Below, in pieces: positions 1-4,997 of a DNA stretch of 5,897 bases. The translations under genes were made by a program, and so were the position numbers. Positions within the stretch are counted from its first letter, which is position 1, and every line of letters begins with the position of its first letter. Origin of the DNA: an uncultured Pseudorhodobacter sp. (GTDB lineage: Bacteria; Pseudomonadota; Alphaproteobacteria; Rhodobacterales; Rhodobacteraceae); assembly GCA_937910975.1 (NCBI GenBank), contig CALEMZ010000069.1, positions 1-5,897 of the forward strand, read 5' to 3'. The notes below the pieces were generated by a model. That model saw nothing but the letters and a program-made list of their open reading frames with translations, had not been told where the DNA came from and searched no databases.

Positions 1-1
1 A

Positions 2-205
2 CTTCTTCCTTACCAGAGGAAGGACTTTGAAGGTATCTTTAAGGCAATGACCGGGTCGCGGGACTTTATTATCTCCAGCTGCAGGTGCCCAAAAGACAAC
101 ATTCATCTCATCCCACCTGCAGTGAAAGGCAGCGCGGGCAGCAGAATTCTCGGTATATGCAACTGCTCTTGTATCAAATATTCGAAACGAGCACTCAACG
201 CATGA
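2..205 (+). pseudogene. Fragment resembling pyruvate phosphate dikinase, cut by the left edge and then diverging
   Basis: One plus-strand frame is open from base 2 to a TGA at 203-205. Its first 18 or so codons read LLPYQRKDFEGIFKAMTG. From memory this closely matches the internal segment of pyruvate phosphate dikinase (PPDK) that precedes the LPVTIRLLDPPLHEF motif. That expected motif is absent in all frames: after about base 56 the reading frame gives unrelated sequence and stops 49 codons later. What is seen is a PPDK-like stretch whose similarity ends abruptly inside the protein. The inference is a truncated gene or a recombination junction. PPDK interconverts pyruvate and phosphoenolpyruvate and is normally close to 900 residues, so this cannot be functional unless the join is unusual. 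The upstream part lies outside the window. The match rests on about 18 residues, so confidence is moderate. Confidence 0.45.
79..122. repeat. 9-bp perfect inverted repeat with 26-base loop
   Basis: CTGCAGGTG at 79-87 is the exact reverse complement of CACCTGCAG at 114-122, and 26 bases separate the arms. It lies just past the point where the PPDK-like similarity ends, in low-GC sequence without a gene. Neither side has a U-run that would make it an intrinsic terminator. It may be a structural RNA element, a protein-binding site, a remnant of a mobile-element end, or chance. Confidence 0.35.
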
Positions 206-321
206 ATTCAGGGGTTGGAAATGATCTGCCTTGCCCTCAATTTTTCCGATAAACATGTTTCAGCACACCACGCGGGGCGATGCTATTTTCTTGGACAGAC
301 GCAGCGACCCTCAAACGAAGA
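206..321. other. Non-coding stretch downstream of the minus-strand unit
   Basis: I see no gene here. Short open frames on both strands lack a plausible ribosome site and recognisable protein, and those that continue past 322 are shadows of the minus-strand gene there. No convincing terminator for that gene is visible. A 10-bp palindrome, AAACATGTTT, lies at 251-260 but has no loop and no U-tract. Confidence 0.5.
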
Positions 322-828
322 TCAACAGAATGGATCATGTGACCATTGCAGCAGGGCTTGCCGCTGGCGCGGTCTGCAAAACACATCACCCGGATAGCAA
401 TTGGCCCGGATTTGCCCAGCGTGCCGAGCGAACCCTTTCCATCGGCCAATCTGGATGCGGTCGATTTCGGGTAACCGCCGACCTAGGTAATACCGGCAGT
501 ACCATTGAAACCAGCCGCGCGGGTCGGGACCGTAGATCCAGCCTTTCTGCTGCCAGACGCTCAGGGGCTGGCGACTTTTGATGCCAAAGTAGTTCAAATC
601 GGAATCGGCCACGCTGGCGGTCTTGGCTTTTTCAAACCATTCGAGCGGGAACTCGTCGATGCAATCATTCAGATAGCGGCCTTCGAACACCCCCATTTCA
701 AGCATGGTTTGCGGGGAAAAGTGTGGCGTGAAGTCATCGGCGAAGGCTTTGCCGGCAGGCTCGGACAAAATGTAGCTGTACCCCGTCTGCATGCTGTCAT
801 TTACGACTATTTTGGTTTTGTTGCTCAT
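322..828 (-). CDS. Conserved hypothetical protein, tryptophan-rich, function unknown
   Basis: The protein has 168 residues from the ATG at 828. I recognise it as the kind of compact hypothetical protein found widely in alphaproteobacteria and some other groups, but I know of no assigned function or reliable name. There is no signal peptide or membrane segment, so it is probably cytoplasmic. It has seven tryptophans. Conserved-looking blocks are EMGVFEGRYLND (44-55), EWF (63-65), a very aromatic stretch with WIYGPDPRGWFQWYCRYY (97-114), RWKGFARHAGQI (129-140) and a basic end CRPRQRQALLQW (151-162). A TTG codon at 849 would add seven basic residues. I prefer the ATG because its N-terminus reads naturally, although the ribosome site is weak for both. 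It starts 66 bases after the fasciclin stop with no terminator or promoter between them, so it is probably expressed from the fasciclin promoter. A role alongside that gene in the stress response is inference. Confidence 0.82.
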   Translation of the reverse strand: MSNKTKIVVNDSMQTGYSYILSEPAGKAFADDFTPHFSPQTMLEMGVFEGRYLNDCIDEFPLEWFEKAKTASVADSDLNYFGIKSRQPLSVWQQKGWIYGPDPRGWFQWYCRYYLGRRLPEIDRIQIGRWKGFARHAGQIRANCYPGDVFCRPRQRQALLQWSHDPFC

Positions 829-894
829 TGTGCGGCTGCGCCTTGGCAATCTGGTGGCGAAGCGCCCCGCCGGACTGGCAGGGCACGGTTAAGT

Positions 895-1410
895 TTAGTG
901 GCAGGCAGGGCGTGTGCCCGGCAAAAGCACTTTATCCACGACGTGGATCACGCCATTGTCGGCCATGATGTCGGCGACCACAACATTAGCCATCTCGCCG
1001 GTGCCATCAGCGATCATCACGCCGTTACTGCCAGCGGTAATGCACAGACGTTGGCTGGCCAGCAGTGGCTTGAAATAGTTGGATCCGGCGGGGATCATGC
1101 CGGCGGTCAGCTTTCGGTCATCGACATGGTACAGCAGGAGATCGGTCAGCTGACCCTTGTTTTCGGGCTTCAACAATGTCTCGACAGCCCCCTCGGGCAA
1201 GGCGGCGAAGGCGTCGTTCAGCGGAGCGTATACGGTGAAGGGGCCAGGGCCGGAGAGTGTTTCGGCCAGACCAGCGGCGGTGACGGCGGCCACCAGCGTT
1301 GAAAAGCGGTCGTCTGCAGCGGCGATTTCAACAATGTTTTCGGCGCTCGCTGCGGTGGCAGTAAGACTTAGCGTGAGCGCAGCGGCTGTGGCTTTCAAAT
1401 TCATTCTCAT
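895..1410 (-). CDS. Exported fasciclin (FAS1) domain protein
   Basis: The protein has 171 residues. Residues 1-23 form a signal peptide: a basic start, a hydrophobic Ala/Leu/Thr core and a cleavage site ASA|EN. The rest is one FAS1 domain of normal size, with the H1 motif FTVYAPLNDAFAALP (58-72), the central YH pair (94-95) and the H2 motif GVIHVVDKVLLP (153-164). No lipobox cysteine is present, so it is probably soluble in the periplasm or secreted. FAS1 domains mediate adhesion or ligand binding; no enzyme activity is expected. The ATG at 1410 has GGGGA six bases upstream, which favours it over the second Met two codons on. From memory, a fasciclin protein (RSP_1409) belongs to the RpoE singlet-oxygen regulon of Rhodobacter sphaeroides. 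That agrees with the sigma-factor-like promoter found upstream here. The next gene downstream (322-828) is probably cotranscribed. Confidence 0.92.
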   Translation of the reverse strand: MRMNLKATAAALTLSLTATAASAENIVEIAAADDRFSTLVAAVTAAGLAETLSGPGPFTVYAPLNDAFAALPEGAVETLLKPENKGQLTDLLLYHVDDRKLTAGMIPAGSNYFKPLLASQRLCITAGSNGVMIADGTGEMANVVVADIMADNGVIHVVDKVLLPGTRPACH

Positions 1411-1416
1411 CTCATA

Positions 1417-1421
1417 TCCCC
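1417..1421 (-). promoter_or_regulatory. Ribosome binding site of the fasciclin gene
   Basis: GGGGA on the minus strand lies six bases before the ATG at 1410. It decides between the two in-frame Met codons at 1410 and 1404. Confidence 0.6.
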
Positions 1422-1468
1422 GTTTTGTCGGACGATGGTGTCCTGTTCAAGTTGCGTTTCGTACTGGT

Positions 1469-1496
1469 GTTACGGAGGAGAGTGTTGCTTGGTTCA
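1469..1496 (-). promoter_or_regulatory. Probable RpoE/ECF promoter of the fasciclin unit
   Basis: On the minus strand, TGAACC (1496-1491) is followed by exactly 16 bases and then CGTAAC (1474-1469). This is the same spacing and nearly the same boxes as the two promoters between the sigma and FAD genes (TGATCC-N16-CGTAAT and CGTATT). The -35 box differs at one position, and GAAC is itself common in ECF -35 boxes. Transcription would start near 1462, leaving a leader of about 50 bases before the ATG at 1410. The chrR terminator just upstream means the fasciclin gene needs its own promoter. Confidence 0.65.
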
Positions 1497-1540
1497 CAGC
1501 CTCGCAAAAACGTGAGCAGTTTTAGGGAAACTTTTGGATA

Positions 1541-1572
1541 TAATAAGAAAACCACTGAAAATTCAGTGGCTT
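1541..1572 (-). terminator. Intrinsic terminator of the sigma-chrR operon
   Basis: An 8-bp perfect stem has arms CCACTGAA (1552-1559) and TTCAGTGG (1562-1569), with only two bases between them in the duplex, so a real loop would open a pair or two. Read on the minus strand, it is followed directly by TTTTCTTATTA. It begins about 32 bases after the chrR stop codon, the expected place. On the plus strand the stem is followed only by CTTTC, so it acts mainly for the minus strand. Confidence 0.85.
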
Positions 1573-1601
1573 TCAGACCGTAAGTGTATCGTGGACCGGC
1601 C

Positions 1602-2237
1602 TCAGATACGAAACAGCGGTTGCAACAGACGTGGTAGAAACGAGGTGAACCGCAGCGGCGCGTCAGTGGCGGCCAGACAGATGCAGGGCGCGCCTGGGTC
1701 GGCAATCGGCGTGTGCTCTAGTGCCTGATCAGCAACCTCTAGATCGCCAACACCGAACCGGCCAGTGTCATCGCTAAAACTGCCCTGTAGCACCAATGTC
1801 AATTCCAGCCCGTTATGGCTGTGATCCGGCACCGCCTGCCCCGGCGGAATGTACAGCAGACGCACCGAGCCTTCGTGCCCGGCCGAAAGAATGCACTGAC
1901 GCACGCCCATCCCCACTGATTTCCACCGCGGCAGCCTACCCTTGAGCGCCCCCATCACCGGGCCGGGATAGACGCCCGACCGCTGGTAAGTCGGCTCGCA
2001 CGGGACCGGTGTGTCAAGCAGAGCAAGAATGCTGGATTTCAGACCTTCGGACACGTCCGTGGCCGCGACTGATTCCAAAACGGCACCTCCTGCCGCCTGA
2101 TGCGCCTCATACGCAGCACGACATTCCAGGCACAGCGAAATATGTGCGGCTACGACCAGCGCATAAGGCTGCGGCAGGCTGCCGGCGGCATAGGCGGCCA
2201 ACAGGGCGTCCGGGGTATGATGGGTGATTGCGGTCAT
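1602..2237 (-). CDS. chrR: Anti-sigma factor ChrR, zinc-binding with C-terminal cupin
   Basis: The protein has 211 residues and is cytoplasmic. It binds and inhibits the ECF sigma factor encoded just upstream and releases it during singlet oxygen stress. The N-terminal anti-sigma domain carries the zinc motif: His6 or His7, then His32, Cys36 and Cys39 (HxxxCxxC). The C-terminal cupin domain has metal ligands His139, His141 and Glu145 in PDHSHNGLELT, and His175 in LEHTP. Each cupin ligand lies two positions before the remembered numbers in Rhodobacter sphaeroides ChrR (141, 143, 147, 177), so both metal sites look intact. A C-x-C pair (185, 187) also matches a pair in that protein. The start ATG lies one base after the sigma stop codon (TAAG-ATG), so translation is probably coupled, with AAGGA inside the end of the sigma gene as ribosome site. 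The operon ends at the terminator at 1541-1569. Confidence 0.95.
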   Translation of the reverse strand: MTAITHHTPDALLAAYAAGSLPQPYALVVAAHISLCLECRAAYEAHQAAGGAVLESVAATDVSEGLKSSILALLDTPVPCEPTYQRSGVYPGPVMGALKGRLPRWKSVGMGVRQCILSAGHEGSVRLLYIPPGQAVPDHSHNGLELTLVLQGSFSDDTGRFGVGDLEVADQALEHTPIADPGAPCICLAATDAPLRFTSFLPRLLQPLFRI

Positions 2238-2238
2238 C

Positions 2239-2796
2239 TTAACGCATATCCTTCAACTCGTGGCGCAAACGCTCAAGGCCCAGCCGGATACGCGATTTGA
2301 TCGTTCCAAGCGGCAGGCCGGTCTGAGCGCTGATCTCTTGATGAGTCAGTTCGCCCATATACGCCTTTTCAATAATATCGCGCTGGTCGGGCTTGAGCCG
2401 AGTCAGCGCTTGCTTCAACTGTCCGACCTCCTGATCGACAGCTAGGATCTGACTTGCCTCAGGCTCGGCGCTGGGATCTTCCCCCAGCTCCTCGGGCATC
2501 GGGCGGTTTTCCTTGCGGATCACGTCGATCTGGCGATTGCGCGCGATCTGATAGATCCAGGCCGAAACCTGTGCGCGCTCCGGGTCGAACTGATCGGCCT
2601 TGCGCCATACGGTCAGCATGACGTCCTGCACTATCTCTTCAGCCTGACCAGAGCCAGTGCCGGACCGCATTATGAAACCCTTCAGACGCGGCGCGAAATG
2701 ATCAAACAATTCAGCAAACGCTACCCGGTCGCGCGAATCGCGCACGGCCAGCATGCATGATGTCTGCGGCGAAATTTGGGGGGACGGTGTTGCCAC
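2239..2796 (-). CDS. rpoE: ECF sigma factor, RpoE type, partner of ChrR
   Basis: From the GTG at 2796 the protein has 185 residues. Region 2 covers about 26-96, with FDHFAPRLKGF (31-41), the core-binding/-10 helices around EEIVQDVMLTVWRKADQFDP (53-72), and AWIYQIARNRQIDVIRK (79-95). Region 4 covers about 125-182 and holds the helix-turn-helix THQEISAQTGLPLGTIKSRI (151-170), which reads the -35 box. The immediate downstream ChrR homologue identifies it as the RpoE-ChrR pair that controls the response to singlet oxygen in photosynthetic and marine alphaproteobacteria. The start is uncertain. GTG 2796 has AAAGGA ten bases upstream and gives the usual family length. ATG 2871 gives 210 residues but coincides with the predicted transcription start. 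ATG 2754 gives 171 residues and has no ribosome site. The promoter at 2878-2905 has the box this sigma class recognises, so the gene is probably autoregulated. Confidence 0.93.
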   Translation of the reverse strand: MATPSPQISPQTSCMLAVRDSRDRVAFAELFDHFAPRLKGFIMRSGTGSGQAEEIVQDVMLTVWRKADQFDPERAQVSAWIYQIARNRQIDVIRKENRPMPEELGEDPSAEPEASQILAVDQEVGQLKQALTRLKPDQRDIIEKAYMGELTHQEISAQTGLPLGTIKSRIRLGLERLRHELKDMR

Positions 2797-2806
2797 CTTT
2801 AAACGA

Positions 2807-2812
2807 TCCTTT
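2807..2812 (-). promoter_or_regulatory. Ribosome site supporting the GTG start of the sigma gene
   Basis: AAAGGA on the minus strand lies ten bases before the GTG at 2796. The spacing is slightly long but better than anything in front of the ATG codons at 2754 and 2871. Confidence 0.4.
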
Positions 2813-2877
2813 CGCAGCGCCTGGGAAGGGCGCCGGTCAGCTTGATCAATTTCGGGGCTCGCTGTCAACATACCCCC

Positions 2878-2905
2878 ATTACGGGTCTTGAGGGAAACTG
2901 GATCA
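2878..2905 (-). promoter_or_regulatory. RpoE-type promoter of the sigma-chrR operon
   Basis: On the minus strand, TGATCC (2905-2900) is followed by 16 bases and CGTAAT (2883-2878). TGATCC is, from memory, the -35 box of Rhodobacter RpoE promoters. Transcription would begin near 2871, implying a leader of about 75 bases before the GTG at 2796. It lies in front of the gene for the sigma factor that should read it, so it fits positive autoregulation. Confidence 0.8.
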
Positions 2906-2915
2906 TTTTTGATCC
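2900..2915. repeat. Palindrome GGATCA-TTTT-TGATCC uniting two -35 boxes
   Basis: Two perfect 6-base arms, 2900-2905 and 2910-2915, flank TTTT. Each arm is the -35 box of one of two divergent promoters. The arm centres are ten bases apart, about one helical turn, so the two sigma-region-4 sites face the same side of the DNA. Confidence 0.85.
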
Positions 2916-2937
2916 GTTTTTTCTTCTCGCGCGTATT
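2910..2937 (+). promoter_or_regulatory. RpoE-type promoter of the lipid-modification operon
   Basis: TGATCC (2910-2915), a 16-base spacer and CGTATT (2932-2937) mirror the divergent sigma promoter exactly. Transcription should start near 2944, about 20 bases before the ATG at 2965. This places the FAD-DUF1365-methyltransferase operon under the adjacent sigma factor. Confidence 0.78.
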
Positions 2938-2954
2938 GGCTTCAAACAACCCAC

Positions 2955-2959
2955 CGGAG
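2955..2959 (+). promoter_or_regulatory. Ribosome binding site of the FAD protein gene
   Basis: CGGAG lies five bases before the ATG at 2965 and downstream of the predicted transcription start. It supports this start over the in-frame ATG at 2842, which lies upstream of the promoter. Confidence 0.65.
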
Positions 2960-2964
2960 TCGTA

Positions 2965-4245
2965 ATGTCCTTTGATGCCCCTCATATTCACCCGCAACGC
3001 ATTGCCGTCATCGGCGGCGGTATCTCCGGGCTTGCTGCGGCGTATCTGTTGGCGCCTCACCATGCGGTGACCTTGTATGAGGCTTCTGCAAAATTGGGCG
3101 GGCACGCGCGTACCGTGATGGCCGGGCTGAATGGGGATCAGCCAGTTGATACCGGGTTCATTGTCTTCAACTACGCCAACTACCCGCATCTGACCCGCAT
3201 GTTTCAGGATCTCGATGTTCCAGTTGTCAAAAGCGATATGAGCTTTGGCACTTCGATCAACAACGGACAGATAGAATACGGGCTGCGCAACCTCCGGGCG
3301 TTGACAGCGCAGAGGCGCAATCTGCTGCGGCCCGCTTTTGCCCGAATGGTGCGTGATATTTTTCGGTTCAACAAAAAGGCCGAGGCTCTCGCCAGCGACG
3401 ACTGCGCCACAATCGGTGAGTTGATGCAGAACTTGCAGTTGGGTGAATGGTTTCAGCGCTTCTACCTGATGCCGCTTTGTGGGGCGATCTGGTCAACCCC
3501 GCCCGCAGAAATTCGTGGTTTCCCAGCTCGCGCGCTGGTGCAGTTCTTCCGCAATCACGCGCTGCTCAGCACTTCAGGAAATCATCAATGGTGGACGGTG
3601 GACGGCGGTAGCGTCGAGTATGTCCGCCGCTTGGAAAATCACTTGCGCGGTCGCGGCGTGGCGATGCGCACCGGTTCGCCGGTTCAAAGCATCGAACGCA
3701 ACGGCCAGCAAAGCATTGTGCACAGCAACGTCGCGCCATCTGCCGCTTTTGATCAGGTGATCCTTGCCTGTCACGCCGATCAGGCATTGCGCCTGTTGTC
3801 GCGCCCCACACCACAAGAGCGCGCGGCCCTTTCGGCGATCTGTTTTCAGGATAACCAGATGATCTTGCACCGCGATACCAACCAGATGCCACAACGCCGC
3901 GCGGTCTGGTCCAGTTGGGTCTACAAGGCCGACACCACACGACCCGAGCCTGCCATCGGCGTCACCTATTGGATGAACCGGCTGCAAAACATCTCTGAGC
4001 GCGACCCGCTTTTTGTCTCGCTCAATCCGTCAGAGCCTGTGCCGGACGACTTGATTTATGATCAGACAACGTTTCGCCATCCGGTGTTCGACGCCCCTGC
4101 GCTGGCAGCGCAGAGTCAGTTGACCGCAATGCAGGGGCAGAACAACACCTGGTTTGCCGGCGCCTACACACGACATGGATTTCACGAAGACGGCTTTGCC
4201 AGTGCGGCACGGATTGCGCGGCTGATGGACCGGCAGATTGCATGA
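2965..4245 (+). CDS. FAD-dependent oxidoreductase of the amine oxidase/desaturase fold (COG2907 type; possible UfaD-like)
   Basis: The protein has 426 residues and no signal peptide. An N-terminal Rossmann fold binds FAD: RIAVIGGGISGLAAAYLL (12-29) with the GxGxxG glycines, the acidic end of strand two (Glu39), and LGGHARTV (44-51). VDTGFIVFNYANYP (61-74) and WSTPPAEIRGFPA are typical of the predicted NAD/FAD-binding proteins found beside DUF1365 and Cfa-like genes. The C-terminal FAD motif WFAGAYTRHGFHEDGF (396-411) is complete. The family resembles amine oxidases and phytoene-desaturase-like flavoproteins. In Rhodobacter sphaeroides a flavoprotein, UfaD, desaturates vaccenoyl chains of phospholipids on the way to furan fatty acids. 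Equating this gene with UfaD is inference from family and neighbours. The start is fixed by the promoter and ribosome site just upstream. The stop overlaps the next start by four bases (ATGA), so translation is coupled. Confidence 0.9.
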   Translation: MSFDAPHIHPQRIAVIGGGISGLAAAYLLAPHHAVTLYEASAKLGGHARTVMAGLNGDQPVDTGFIVFNYANYPHLTRMFQDLDVPVVKSDMSFGTSINNGQIEYGLRNLRALTAQRRNLLRPAFARMVRDIFRFNKKAEALASDDCATIGELMQNLQLGEWFQRFYLMPLCGAIWSTPPAEIRGFPARALVQFFRNHALLSTSGNHQWWTVDGGSVEYVRRLENHLRGRGVAMRTGSPVQSIERNGQQSIVHSNVAPSAAFDQVILACHADQALRLLSRPTPQERAALSAICFQDNQMILHRDTNQMPQRRAVWSSWVYKADTTRPEPAIGVTYWMNRLQNISERDPLFVSLNPSEPVPDDLIYDQTTFRHPVFDAPALAAQSQLTAMQGQNNTWFAGAYTRHGFHEDGFASAARIARLMDRQIA

Positions 4246-4997
4246 AGCTTGTTCCGGAACATATCGCAGGCGTTATCACGCATACCCGCCGTGGCGCGAT
4301 TAAGCATGGGTTTCGCTATGGCGTCGATTTCGTACTGATCGACCCCGAGGCACGCGGCACCGGCCCGTGGCTGTATTCGCGCAACCGGTTCAATCTGGTT
4401 GCGGTCTATGACATCGACCACGGCGGGCGTTTGAAGGCCGGAGTCGGGTCGAAATGGGCCCGCGATGTGCTGGCCGCACATGGTCTGACCGACCGGCAGG
4501 TTCAGCTTTTTCTGCTGACCCAGCCTCGGTTCGCGGGATATGTTTTTAACCCTGTCAGTTTTTGGCTAGCGCTGGTCGATACCGCATTGATCGCGGTGAT
4601 CGCCGAGGTTTCGACCCCGTTTGGTGACCGTCATTCCTATTTGTGCCGCCTTCCAGGCTTTGCTCCGATCACCAAAGACAGCCGGATCAGAACGCCGAAA
4701 TCTCTGCATGTCTCGCCGTTTCAGGCGATGGCGGGCGATTATGAGTTCACCTTTGATATCCGCGCCGATCAGATTGCCATTCGTATCCTGCATCGAAACG
4801 GGGCCGAAGGCGTCGTCGCCACCCTGTCGGGCCCACGCCGTCCGATGACCAGCGCCGGATTGGCGATGGCCGCGCTACGCCGTCCGCTGGGCACCTTGCT
4901 AACGACCATGCTGATCTACTGGCAAGCCCTGCGTTTGAAACTAAAGGGCGCTCAATACCGCACCCGTCCCACCCCCCCAAAGACCGAGGTCACCTGA
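4242..4997 (+). CDS. DUF1365 family protein
   Basis: The protein has 251 residues, the usual length for DUF1365 (COG3496). Family hallmarks visible are ITHTRRGAIKHGFRYGVDF (12-30), the block LLTQPRFAGYVFNPVSFW, EVSTPFGDRHSYLC, and KSLHVSPFQAMAGDYEFTF. The C-terminal part has a hydrophobic, weakly amphipathic stretch (near PLGTLLTTMLIYWQALRLKLKG) that could touch the membrane. No signal peptide or metal motif is clear. The biochemical role is, as far as I know, undetermined. The gene almost always travels between an FAD protein and a Cfa-like methyltransferase, which suggests a shared job in modifying phospholipid acyl chains. The start ATG overlaps the previous stop (ATGA) and its own stop overlaps the next start (TGATG), so the three are translated as a unit. 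Expression should follow the RpoE-type promoter at 2910. Confidence 0.93.
   Translation: MKLVPEHIAGVITHTRRGAIKHGFRYGVDFVLIDPEARGTGPWLYSRNRFNLVAVYDIDHGGRLKAGVGSKWARDVLAAHGLTDRQVQLFLLTQPRFAGYVFNPVSFWLALVDTALIAVIAEVSTPFGDRHSYLCRLPGFAPITKDSRIRTPKSLHVSPFQAMAGDYEFTFDIRADQIAIRILHRNGAEGVVATLSGPRRPMTSAGLAMAALRRPLGTLLTTMLIYWQALRLKLKGAQYRTRPTPPKTEVT
4986..4990 (+). promoter_or_regulatory. Ribosome binding site of the Cfa-like methyltransferase
   Basis: GAGGT lies six bases before the ATG at 4997, inside the end of the DUF1365 gene. It confirms the overlapping TGATG start. Confidence 0.65.

Noticed and set aside
3..24. Imperfect hairpin CTTCCT...AGGAAG with a six-base loop
   Set aside because: It lies within the PPDK-like coding stretch and lacks a U-tract; an incidental inverted repeat is the simplest view.
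80..170. Faint resemblance of the translation around DNIHLIPPAVKGSAGS to lambda-type tail assembly protein I
   Set aside because: The similarity covers only about a dozen residues, has no phage genes around it and is not strong enough to call a prophage remnant.
332..337. Additional GGATCA/TGATCC hexamers inside genes (also near 943, 1093, 1825 and 3758)
   Set aside because: None has a CGTAWT-like -10 box 16 bases downstream, and all lie inside coding sequence.
856..866. GGCG-AAG-CGCC mini-hairpin between the fasciclin and unknown genes
   Set aside because: The stem is only four pairs with no U-run, so it is not a credible terminator.
505..1302. 265-codon open frame on the plus strand
   Set aside because: It lies opposite the fasciclin gene and the conserved unknown gene, both of which have clear family or composition support. 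Its translation shows no recognisable domain.
1412..1705. 97-codon minus-strand open frame between chrR and fasciclin
   Set aside because: It overlaps chrR in another frame, crosses the intrinsic terminator and the fasciclin promoter, and resembles nothing known.
2842..2964. 41-codon N-terminal extension of the FAD protein
   Set aside because: It would start upstream of the plus-strand promoter at 2910-2937. The FAD-binding fold begins soon after the ATG at 2965, which has a ribosome site.
2797..3189. Long upstream extension of the sigma factor frame
   Set aside because: It runs through the divergent promoter and opposite the FAD gene start, and its sequence has no sigma-factor similarity.
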